In this document: piece after piece, positions 1 to 6,323 of the stretch
Layout of the letters: each line of letters begins with the position of its first letter
Position numbering within the stretch: position 1 is the stretch's first letter
Source of the DNA: an uncultured Ruminococcus sp.
Lineage (GTDB): Bacteria > Bacillota > Clostridia > Oscillospirales > Ruminococcaceae
DNA: 10,535 nt
Assembly: GCA_947176685.1 (NCBI GenBank)
Contig: CAMWRL010000060.1
Location: 1 to 10,535 of the forward strand
Direction: 5' to 3'
Program-made: the position numbers and the translations under genes
Notes under the pieces: model-generated
The model's input: the letters and a program-made list of their open reading frames with translations, nothing else
What the model was told of the DNA's origin: nothing
Databases searched by the model: none

Positions 1-9
1 GTAAATATG

Positions 10-62
10 TGGTATAATAAAATTATATTGTTCGGATACGAAAAAATCTTAAAAAAGGAAGG
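10..62 (+). promoter_or_regulatory. Extended -10 promoter and RBS of the first gene
   Basis: A TATAAT box lies at 13-18, preceded by TG at 10-11 with one base between, which is the extended -10 form. Any -35 box would fall before the window starts, so the promoter is only partly visible. A purine-rich ribosome binding site, AAGGAAGGG, lies at about 55-63, eight to nine bases before the ATG at 72. The -10 box is an exact consensus match, but without its -35 the promoter remains a prediction. Confidence 0.5.
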
Positions 63-71
63 GACATACTT

Positions 72-1250
72 ATGAAAAAGAAAAGATTTTCAGTACTGAA
101 GTGTTTTATCTCAATAATATGTGTGATGTTCATAGTAGTATCGGTAGGAATCAACCTAATATACTCTCAGAACAAAACACCGTTTTTTATGGGAAGATAC
201 TTCTACATTGTTACCGAAAGGGACACAAACGGTATCAATGACGTTACAGCAGGAGCGGCTATTATTGCCAAAGACGCTTCAAACATCAGTATAGCACAAA
301 AAGACCTTGTATTGTGTTATCCTGCCGGTGACCCCGACAACCTCCGTTTATGCGGAATCTACAACATTGTACAGGCTGAGGACGGTACTGAAAAATATCA
401 GGTCTACTATGATGGTCACGAAGATAATACCGACCTTATCACAAAAGATAAAATTTCTGCAATATGTACCGGTTATCCCGAAAGTACAGAACTCGGAAAC
501 TTCATTACATTTACAAGAGGTATTCCGGGAATCGTTGCCGAACTGATAATACCCTGTATAATTCTGCTTGCATTCTTTATTTCAATGATTGCTTCAAAAA
601 ATGAGTACATCGAAGAAGAAATACCGGACTTTACTCCGAAACAAAAAAAGAAATCTCCTCCGTCAACTAATGCACCGCTTTTTGAACCCTCTCACGAAAG
701 TCAGGCAAGTGACGAACTTGAACGCAAAAAAATGTCAATTGCAGAAAATTTCAGTCAGAAAAAAGTAAATCCTGATTCCCCGTACCAGAAAGAAAAAGAA
801 CGTACTATGCAGTTTAAGGCAAGCCGTCCGGACAATTCAAAGCTCGCCGGACGTGTTTCCCCTGCCCCGTCAGCCGACAGTATAAGGGAAGACCTTCGCC
901 GTAAAAACGACTATGAGGGCAGTCACGTAAAAAAACCTTACCCCCAGAAGTCTGAAATACCTGCAAAACCAAAGCCTGCTCCCGTAAAAACGGAAATCAC
1001 TGACAATACAGGAATTATTTCGACTAACCAGATTGCCGAATTGTCAAAAAATTCCGAATCTACAAGAAGCAGCGTTGCTGAAATAAAAGCCAATGTCAAC
1101 AGGCTTTCTTCTGCACCCAGACAGAGCAGTTCACCGGATATTTCCGATATTATAAGCAAATCCGAAGCTAACAAGAATAAAAGAAACGCTTCTGATATGT
1201 CCGTTGACGACCTGCTCCGGATTATCGAAGAAGAAAAGAAAAAACTCTGA
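72..1250 (+). CDS. Bitopic membrane protein with signal-peptidase-I-like domain lacking catalytic residues
   Basis: This 392-residue protein has a basic N-terminus, a first membrane segment at about residues 7-31, an external domain at 32-152, a second membrane segment at about 154-174, and a hydrophilic tail at 175-392 rich in Lys, Ser, Pro and Glu. The external domain follows the order of SipW-like S26 signal peptidases: PFFMGRYFYIV where they have the strand before SGSM, a KDLVLCY strand where they have GDVI.F, GIYNIV where they have HRIV, then a LGNFITFTRGIPG run into the second membrane helix. The catalytic Ser position holds ERDTNG (49-54) and the His position holds Tyr97, so I infer a non-catalytic relative. 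The tail is low complexity and probably disordered, and ends in a predicted amphipathic helix (MSVDDLLRIIEEEKKK, 376-391) that could be a docking motif. The gene is monocistronic, between its own promoter and a terminator. The S26 link is by eye only; an unrelated membrane protein is the alternative. Confidence 0.6.
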   Translation: MKKKRFSVLKCFISIICVMFIVVSVGINLIYSQNKTPFFMGRYFYIVTERDTNGINDVTAGAAIIAKDASNISIAQKDLVLCYPAGDPDNLRLCGIYNIVQAEDGTEKYQVYYDGHEDNTDLITKDKISAICTGYPESTELGNFITFTRGIPGIVAELIIPCIILLAFFISMIASKNEYIEEEIPDFTPKQKKKSPPSTNAPLFEPSHESQASDELERKKMSIAENFSQKKVNPDSPYQKEKERTMQFKASRPDNSKLAGRVSPAPSADSIREDLRRKNDYEGSHVKKPYPQKSEIPAKPKPAPVKTEITDNTGIISTNQIAELSKNSESTRSSVAEIKANVNRLSSAPRQSSSPDISDIISKSEANKNKRNASDMSVDDLLRIIEEEKKKL

Positions 1251-1259
1251 TATTTTCAG

Positions 1260-1284
1260 GAACCGCTCAGGCGGTTCTTTTTTT
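1260..1284 (+). terminator. Rho-independent terminator after the first gene
   Basis: The arms GAACCGC (1260-1266) and GCGGTTC (1271-1277) form a perfect 7-bp stem with a TCAG loop, followed by seven T residues at 1278-1284. It lies nine bases after the TGA stop at 1248-1250 and separates this gene from the cyclophilin genes. Confidence 0.9.
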
Positions 1285-1286
1285 AT

Positions 1287-1318
1287 GAATAATAACGGCT
1301 GTTATGACGAATAATAAC
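1287..1318. repeat. Direct repeat GAATAATAAC with a small palindrome between
   Basis: GAATAATAAC occurs at 1287-1296 and again at 1309-1318, 22 bases apart start to start. Within the first copy and the spacer, ATAAC (1292-1296) pairs with GTTAT (1301-1305) around a GGCT loop. The repeats end 22 bases before the -35 box of the next gene, a plausible place for a regulator to bind, but an AT-rich intergenic region can produce such matches by chance. Confidence 0.35.
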
Positions 1319-1340
1319 CACACATGATTCAGAAATCGGC

Positions 1341-1369
1341 TTGACAAATTATCGAGCTTTATGTATAAT
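1341..1369 (+). promoter_or_regulatory. Consensus sigma-A promoter of the anchored cyclophilin gene
   Basis: TTGACA (1341-1346) and TATAAT (1364-1369) both match the housekeeping consensus exactly and are separated by 17 bases. Transcription would start near 1376, giving a leader of roughly 37 bases before the ATG at 1413. The ribosome binding site TGAGGT is at 1402-1407. Confidence 0.9.
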
Positions 1370-1412
1370 AAAAAATATATAGTTGATTTTTTGAAATTAT
1401 GTGAGGTAAATA

Positions 1413-2213
1413 ATGAAAAATACTAAAAACAGAAGTTTCACCAGTACGCTTATAATAATGATTGTTATAGCAGGACTGCTTACTTTGGGAATGATGATAC
1501 TTCAGGACGTAAGAAAAAATAATGATACTTATGTTACAATAGATGTTGATAATATGGAACTTGTGCAGTTTCAAGACCCAAAGGACGGCGACCCGATAGC
1601 AATTGTTGAAACAACTTTAGGTGAAATACGTTTTGTGCTTTATCCGGAGTACTCCCCCAACGCTGTAAAGAATTTTACAGAACTTGCCGACAGCGGTTAT
1701 TATGACGGTACATACTTCTACCATTCGGACAGCGGTGTGTATTCTTCGGCAGGCTCAAAACAGAAAGACGGTTCATACACCAGCGGAAACGCTTCTGAAA
1801 GAATCGAACGTGAACTGAACCAGAATTTATGGAGCTTCAAAGGTGCAGTATGCTGCGCAACTACCGATTTTGACAGGAGTTTCAAGGAAATGATTATCGG
1901 CGGCGGTACTTATTACTGCGGAAGCCGTCTCAACTTTATTAACACCATAGAATTTACTGACGAACTCCAGCAGCAGATGAGGGATTCAAATACAAGTGCG
2001 GAACTTACCGACGCTTTTATAGAACACGGCGGAATACCTAATTTTGCTCAGCAGATGACTGTTATAGGACAGGTATATGAGGGTATGGACGTTGTGGAAA
2101 AACTCGCTTCACTGGAATCAGCCGACAACGGAAATTACAAAATTCCGAAAGAAGATATAATTATTATTTCCGCAAGAACTGATGTATATTCCGATGAGAA
2201 AAAAACAGAATAA
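1413..2213 (+). CDS. Membrane-anchored cyclophilin-like protein, active site degenerate
   Basis: This 266-residue protein has one N-terminal membrane helix (about residues 11-30) after a basic start and no lipobox Cys, so it is probably a signal-anchor protein with its domain outside the membrane. Residues 61-257 show the cyclophilin pattern: AIVETTLGEIRFVLYPEYSP, NAVKNFTELADSGYYDG, then VIGQVYEGMDVVEKLA near the end. The catalytic loop is not conserved. Aligned with the neighbouring gene's FHRVINDFMIQGGD, this protein reads FYHSDSGVYSSAGS, so the key Arg, Phe and Gln become His104, Val109 and Ser112. The NGSQFYIVTG core is also replaced (GGTYYCGS, 164-171). Prolyl isomerase activity is therefore doubtful, and a binding or chaperone role is an inference. 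The ATG at 1413 is well placed after TGAGGT and gives the full anchor. The gene has its own promoter, and no clear terminator separates it from the next cyclophilin gene. Confidence 0.8.
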   Translation: MKNTKNRSFTSTLIIMIVIAGLLTLGMMILQDVRKNNDTYVTIDVDNMELVQFQDPKDGDPIAIVETTLGEIRFVLYPEYSPNAVKNFTELADSGYYDGTYFYHSDSGVYSSAGSKQKDGSYTSGNASERIERELNQNLWSFKGAVCCATTDFDRSFKEMIIGGGTYYCGSRLNFINTIEFTDELQQQMRDSNTSAELTDAFIEHGGIPNFAQQMTVIGQVYEGMDVVEKLASLESADNGNYKIPKEDIIIISARTDVYSDEKKTE

Positions 2214-2289
2214 TACGGCATTTTAGAATAAATATTATCGTTTTTACCAAAAGGCTTTGACCGATTGTTACAAATTTAACCGGAAACTC

Positions 2290-2318
2290 TTTACAAATCC
2301 GCATTTATGTTGTATAAT
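2290..2318 (+). promoter_or_regulatory. Sigma-A promoter of the tandem cyclophilin gene
   Basis: TTTACA (2290-2295) and TATAAT (2313-2318) are separated by 17 bases, and the context GTATAATAAAAAA is the same as at the previous promoter (1363-1375). The predicted start near 2325 gives a leader of about 72 bases ending in a strong AAGGAG site at 2383-2388, eight bases before the ATG at 2397. The leader is AT-rich with only weak hairpins. Confidence 0.85.
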
Positions 2319-2396
2319 AAAAAAGCTGAATTAATTTGTGATTCAAATTTTAAATTTCCATATATAATTATAATTTTGGTTTAAGGAGCGAAATGT

Positions 2397-3947
2397 ATGA
2401 TTAAAAAAATACTTGCTGTTCTTGTCTGTACATTCACAATAACTGCAGCTTTTTCGTCTTGCGGAAAAGAACTGGAAATAAGTGATAAATCTTCGGAAAA
2501 CTCTTCCGACAACTCATCGGTATCCGATACTGATGTCCAAAATGTCCAGATAGCTAATTTTACTGCCCCCGAAAAGGACGATACAATTATTACTATGAAT
2601 ATAAGAGACTACGGAACTGTTAAAATAAGACTGTTTCCGGAGTATGCCGACAAGGGCGTGGAAAATTTCATAGGTCTTGCCGAAAAAGGCTATTATGACG
2701 GACTTACTTTCCATAGGGTCATCAACGATTTTATGATTCAGGGCGGCGACCCCGAAGGTACAGGACGTGGCGGCGAATCCATATGGGGCGGAAAGTTTGA
2801 CGGCGGTACAGACGCTCATCTTATTCATGCCGCAGGAGCTTTGGCTTACGCAAACAGCGGCGGTACTTCCACTAACGGAAGTCAGTTCTATATAGTTACT
2901 GGTACAGTCTGCACGGAAGCCGAAATTGAAAATTACAAGTCCAGCGGCTACGCCATTTCGGACAATGCAAAGGAGATTTATACTACTGCCGGAGGTACTC
3001 CATGGCTTGACGGAAACTATACAGTTTTCGGACAGGTGTATCAGGGTCTTGATATTATTTTCCAGATTCAGCAGGTTTCTACAGATACAGGAAACAACAA
3101 ACCTATGAAAGATGTTATTATTGATTCCGTAACCGTTGACAAATATGACGGCGAAGAATTAAAATGGTACATCAGTGACTATGATACTTTTGAAGAACCT
3201 GAAACAGCTCCGGTTGAAGAAGTCTCCGTTGAGAATTTCACAAAACCCGAACAGGGCGATAAAATCATAGTTATGAATATAAAGGACTACGGCGAAGTAA
3301 AATTCAGACTGTTTCCGGAGTACGCCGACAAGGGTGTGGAAAACTTCATAGGTCTTGCCGAACAGGGCTATTATGACGGACTTACATTCCATAGAATAAT
3401 AAATAATTTCATGATTCAGGGCGGCGACCCCGAAGGTACAGGTCGTGGCGGTGAATCGGTATGGGGCGAAAGTTTTGACGGCGGTACAGACCCGCATCTC
3501 ATTCATGCCGCCGGAGCAGTTGCCTATGCAAACAGCGGCTCTACTTCAACCAATGGAAGTCAGTTCTATATTGTTACCGGAGAAAAATATTCAAAGGAAG
3601 AACTTGCGCAGTATATGAACTACGGTTATAATTTTTCCGATGAAGCTATGGATATCTATTCAACTGCCGGCGGTACACCGTGGCTTGACGGCGGTTATAC
3701 AGTATTCGGACAGGTCTATGACGGTCTGGATATAATCTTTGAAATACAGCAGACCCAGACAGACGAAAATGACTATCCTATGGAAGACGTTGTAATCGAG
3801 TCTGTAAAAGTCGGCGAATATGACGGCAGTCAGGTACGCTGGTATATTTCGGACTATGACGGAACAAATACGCCTGTTGCTGAACAACCGGCTGAAACTG
3901 CCGGCGAAGATTCTGAAGAAGCGTATTCTGAGGATATACCCGAATAA
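2397..3947 (+). CDS. Lipoprotein with two tandem cyclophilin-type peptidyl-prolyl isomerase domains
   Basis: This 516-residue protein should catalyse cis-trans isomerisation of proline peptide bonds, helping proteins fold outside the membrane. Its N-terminus is a lipoprotein signal peptide with a hydrophobic core at 5-19 and a lipobox FSSC, making Cys22 the likely lipidated residue. A Ser/Asp-rich linker (24-55) follows. Domain 1 spans about 61-263 and domain 2 about 287-488, ending in an acidic tail. Both keep the active-site loop: FHRVINDFMIQGGD with Arg107, Phe112 and Gln115, and FHRIINNFMIQGGD with Arg333, Phe338 and Gln341. Both have NGSQFYIVTG and PWLDG.YTVFGQVY, with Trp203 and Trp429 at the cyclosporin-contact Trp position of CypA. 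An insert of about 30 residues before PWLDG occurs in both copies. Single-domain cyclophilins are roughly 160-200 residues, so the double form is notable. Family assignment is firm; clients are unknown. The gene has its own promoter and no obvious terminator before murA. Confidence 0.95.
   Translation: MIKKILAVLVCTFTITAAFSSCGKELEISDKSSENSSDNSSVSDTDVQNVQIANFTAPEKDDTIITMNIRDYGTVKIRLFPEYADKGVENFIGLAEKGYYDGLTFHRVINDFMIQGGDPEGTGRGGESIWGGKFDGGTDAHLIHAAGALAYANSGGTSTNGSQFYIVTGTVCTEAEIENYKSSGYAISDNAKEIYTTAGGTPWLDGNYTVFGQVYQGLDIIFQIQQVSTDTGNNKPMKDVIIDSVTVDKYDGEELKWYISDYDTFEEPETAPVEEVSVENFTKPEQGDKIIVMNIKDYGEVKFRLFPEYADKGVENFIGLAEQGYYDGLTFHRIINNFMIQGGDPEGTGRGGESVWGESFDGGTDPHLIHAAGAVAYANSGSTSTNGSQFYIVTGEKYSKEELAQYMNYGYNFSDEAMDIYSTAGGTPWLDGGYTVFGQVYDGLDIIFEIQQTQTDENDYPMEDVVIESVKVGEYDGSQVRWYISDYDGTNTPVAEQPAETAGEDSEEAYSEDIPE
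2577..3860 (+). repeat. Intragenic tandem duplication of the cyclophilin domain
   Basis: The unit at 2577-3185 is repeated at 3255-3860 with a 678-base offset, which drops to 675 after a one-codon length difference near codons 227-240. Similarity is visible in the DNA, not only in the protein. For example, the 32 bases at 2733-2764 recur without change at 3411-3442, and the segment around 2631-2690 is nearly identical to 3309-3368. The 69 bases between the units encode the interdomain linker. The copies have diverged enough to be stable, but the identical tracts could still recombine. Confidence 0.9.
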
Positions 3948-4076
3948 TTAAAGTTTATATAATTTTATTTTATATACACTGCCTGTGTAGGCTTGATACG
4001 GAAAATCTGATTTTCCGTGCAGAAGATATTCAGGAGCAGACAAAAAATTTCCTGAGAAATAAGGAGAGAGTATATT
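3948..4076 (+). promoter_or_regulatory. murA leader with three small hairpins
   Basis: This 129-base region between the cyclophilin stop and the murA start contains a perfect 9-bp stem with a three-base loop, ACGGAAAAT (3998-4006) with ATTTTCCGT (4010-4018). It also has a weaker TACAC/GTGTA hairpin (3975-3979 with 3985-3989) and a TCAGGA/TCCTGA pairing (4030-4035 with 4050-4055) just before the ribosome binding site AAGGAG (4061-4066). No T-run follows the strong hairpin, so it is not a standard terminator. A TATAAT at 3958-3963 could be a -10 box, but I see no convincing -35 at the right distance, so murA may be read partly from the upstream promoter. No known riboswitch was recognised. Confidence 0.4.
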
Positions 4077-5408
4077 TTGGATAAATTTATTATCAAGGGT
4101 GGTCGCCGTCTTTCCGGTGAAGTAGTAATCAGCGGTGCTAAAAATGCCGTTGTAGCAATACTTCCGGCGGTTATTCTTTCAGACGAACCGTGCGTTATTG
4201 AAAACGTTCCCGACATAAGCGATGTAAGAATCAGCCTGAGAATTTTAAGGGAAATGGGTGCGGAAGTTACCGACTGCGGAAACTGCACTTACAGAATTGA
4301 CCCCACTACAATCAGCAGATTCTGCGTCCCGTATGAAATCGCAAGGAAAATGAGAGCATCATATTATTTTCTGGGCGCACTGCTCGGAAAATACAACAAG
4401 GCAAGAGTCTCAATGCCCGGCGGCTGTCCGCTTGGCGACAGACCCATTGACCAGCATTTAAAGGCTTTTTCACTTCTCGGTGCTGACTATACGCTCAGTC
4501 AGGGCATGATTGACCTCAAAGCCGAAAGTCTTACCGGAAACCAGATTTTCTTTGACGTTGTGACGGTCGGCGCAACTATGAATGCTATGCTTGCTTCTGT
4601 AAAGGCGGAGGGACTTACAGTCATTGAAAACGCAGCTAAAGAACCTCATATTGTTGATTTGGCGAATTTCCTCAACTCAATGGGCGCAAACATCATGGGC
4701 GCAGGTACTGACGTTATCAAGATAAGAGGCGTTAAAAAGCTTCACGGTACTAACTATTCAGTAATTCCCGACCAGATTGAAGCAGGTACTTTTATGATTG
4801 CGGCGGCGGCTACAAAAGGCGATGTTACAATCAAGAATGTCATTCCAAAACATCTTGAATCAATCACAAAGAAACTTGAAAAAATCGGCGTGAATGTTGA
4901 ATGTTTCGATGACAGTGTGAGAGTCTGTTCCGAAGGTCCTCTTGTAAAAACCAACGTAAAAACTTCACCTCACCCCGGTTTCCCTACAGACATGCAGCCG
5001 CAGATTGCCACACTTCTGACACTTGCATCCGGTACAAGCATCATAACCGAAAGCATATGGGACCAGCGTTTCCGATATGTTGACGAACTCAGACGTATGG
5101 GAGCTGACATTACTGTAAACGGTTCTGTTGCGCTCATAGAGGGTACGGGAAAACTTACCGGCGCACCGGTCAAGGCGTGCGACCTCAGAGCAGGTGCGGC
5201 ACTGATTATTGCCGGACTTGCCGCAAGCGGTATTACCGAAATTGAAGACATCTTCCATATAGAGCGTGGCTACGATGGTATGGACGTCAAACTCCGTGCA
5301 ATCGGCGCAGATATAAGAAAAGTTTCCGAACCGGAAGAAATTTCCGCAACAGAAGTACAGACTTCCGTCAACAGAAATGAAAACGTTGACGATGCAGAAG
5401 CAGTCTGA
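4077..5408 (+). CDS. murA: UDP-N-acetylglucosamine 1-carboxyvinyltransferase
   Basis: MurA transfers enolpyruvate from phosphoenolpyruvate to UDP-GlcNAc in the cytoplasm, the first committed step of peptidoglycan synthesis and the target of fosfomycin. The 443 residues show the family's landmarks: SGAKNA with Lys22, KMRASYYFLGALL with Arg93, the active-site loop GGCPLGDRPIDQH with Cys117 (equivalent to E. coli Cys115), FPTDMQPQ, and HIERGYDGMDVKLRAIGADI near the end. A Cys rather than Asp at the loop position predicts fosfomycin sensitivity at the target level. The start is TTG, ten bases after AAGGAG (4061-4066); it gives the expected N-terminus MDKFIIKGG, and no ATG lies nearby in frame. 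The last 25 or so residues after the conserved fold are an acidic, Ser/Thr/Asn-rich tail beyond the usual length of about 420. Many Firmicutes have two MurA paralogs; which one this is cannot be told here. It ends at a strong terminator. Confidence 0.97.
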   Translation: MDKFIIKGGRRLSGEVVISGAKNAVVAILPAVILSDEPCVIENVPDISDVRISLRILREMGAEVTDCGNCTYRIDPTTISRFCVPYEIARKMRASYYFLGALLGKYNKARVSMPGGCPLGDRPIDQHLKAFSLLGADYTLSQGMIDLKAESLTGNQIFFDVVTVGATMNAMLASVKAEGLTVIENAAKEPHIVDLANFLNSMGANIMGAGTDVIKIRGVKKLHGTNYSVIPDQIEAGTFMIAAAATKGDVTIKNVIPKHLESITKKLEKIGVNVECFDDSVRVCSEGPLVKTNVKTSPHPGFPTDMQPQIATLLTLASGTSIITESIWDQRFRYVDELRRMGADITVNGSVALIEGTGKLTGAPVKACDLRAGAALIIAGLAASGITEIEDIFHIERGYDGMDVKLRAIGADIRKVSEPEEISATEVQTSVNRNENVDDAEAV

Positions 5409-5417
5409 AAAAACAAC

Positions 5418-5449
5418 AGACGGAGTATATGATTACTCCGTCTTTTTTT
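5418..5449. terminator. Bidirectional terminator between murA and psd
   Basis: AGACGGAGTA (5418-5427) and TACTCCGTCT (5434-5443) form a perfect 10-bp stem with a TATGAT loop. On the plus strand it runs into T residues at 5443-5449, ending murA transcripts. On the minus strand it is followed by GTTGTTTTTT (5417 down to 5408), ending the psd operon. It fills almost the whole 39-base gap between the convergent genes, and its plus-strand T-run touches the psd stop codon at 5448-5450. Confidence 0.92.
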
Positions 5450-6317
5450 ATATTCTGCTGAGGGACACTCCTGTTTTTTCGCCGTAACGTACAACGGTTT
5501 CAAAACCCTCTCTTGTATTCCGGATAATATCCATGTCCGGACGTACTTTGTTCTTTTCAAACAACTGTACTATTGTTGAACCGCCGAACTGAAACATTCC
5601 TTTTTCCTCACCCTTGGCAAAACGGTATTCACCATGATGATTGCATATTTTTCCGACAAGCATAGCCCCGACTTCAATATGTACAACGTCCCCGAAATTA
5701 TCAGTATGAAGCATTGTATATTCACGGCAATTTCTTTTATAAATGTTGTATCTTTTAAGGGCAATCGGGTTTACAGTATGCAGTTCACCTTTGATAAAGG
5801 TGTTCACAGTTTTCATACCATCGTCAATGTAGCAGTAACGGTGATAGTCATCGACTTCCAGACGGTATATGAAACAGTAACCACCGTCATATCTTCGTGC
5901 CATAAAGTCGTTATCCAACAGGTCGGACACTCTGTACAACGAATTTTTTATTCTGAAAATACTGTTATGGTTGATTCTGTAAACGGAAAGTTTAGCGTCA
6001 CACGGACTTATAAGGTGTTTTGCACAATAATCTATGGGGCGTGATTCGGATTTTATGCGGCGTGTGAAAAATTCGTTATATGACCGGAATTTTTTCATTA
6101 CATACTGGGAAGTGTCAATATTATGATTTTCAATGAAGATTTTTACAAGCGGGACTGAAAATGGTGAATCCATAAATTTACCGGCAGTCTTTGAAATTAT
6201 CGGAGCAGTAAGTAATCTGAGGAGCATTCTTCCCGAAAATGTATCATACAGTTTTTCAAGGACACTGTTTTGTTGTTTATTTGTTACAATAATATTTCCG
6301 TTTCTGTTTTTAATCAT
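5448..6317 (-). CDS. psd: Phosphatidylserine decarboxylase proenzyme
   Basis: This enzyme decarboxylates phosphatidylserine to phosphatidylethanolamine at the membrane. It is made as a proenzyme that cleaves itself to generate a pyruvoyl cofactor. In the 289-residue product the self-cleavage motif is FGGST (244-248), with Ser247 becoming the pyruvoyl group, so an alpha chain of about 43 residues follows. The Asp and His of the processing triad are Asp107 in SPCDAK and His159 in DYHRY. YNEFFTRRIK (80-89) is typical of the clostridial form. I chose the ATG at 6317: AGGTGA (6324-6329) lies six bases before it, whereas the adjacent GTG at 6320 would leave only three. That ribosome binding site includes the TGA stop of the upstream gene, which suggests translational coupling. 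No phosphatidylserine synthase gene is in the window. The gene is last in its operon and ends at the shared terminator. Confidence 0.93.
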   Translation of the reverse strand: MIKNRNGNIIVTNKQQNSVLEKLYDTFSGRMLLRLLTAPIISKTAGKFMDSPFSVPLVKIFIENHNIDTSQYVMKKFRSYNEFFTRRIKSESRPIDYCAKHLISPCDAKLSVYRINHNSIFRIKNSLYRVSDLLDNDFMARRYDGGYCFIYRLEVDDYHRYCYIDDGMKTVNTFIKGELHTVNPIALKRYNIYKRNCREYTMLHTDNFGDVVHIEVGAMLVGKICNHHGEYRFAKGEEKGMFQFGGSTIVQLFEKNKVRPDMDIIRNTREGFETVVRYGEKTGVSLSRI

Positions 6318-6323
6318 CACAAA

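Noticed and set aside
2214..2289. A terminator after the anchored cyclophilin gene
   Set aside because: Only weak four-base pairings (for example CAAA with TTTG near 2249) were found and no T-run follows, so read-through into the next gene is possible.
2514..3506. Two minus-strand open frames of 104 and 115 codons that resemble each other, opposite the tandem cyclophilin gene
   Set aside because: They lie antisense to the two cyclophilin domains and resemble each other only because the coding strand is duplicated. No ribosome binding site or promoter was seen.
2577..3860. A mobile element or CRISPR-like repeat array
   Set aside because: The repeats are two long in-frame copies of a protein domain, with no short regular spacers, terminal inverted repeats or transposase.
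3998..4018. The hairpin before murA as a Rho-independent terminator for the cyclophilin gene
   Set aside because: The stem is good, but it is followed by GCAGAAG rather than a run of T residues.
4965..5258. Minus-strand open frames of 93 and 97 codons inside murA
   Set aside because: They overlap the conserved substrate-binding part of MurA and are shadows of its codon usage; two such frames in the same place cannot both be real and neither has a start signal.
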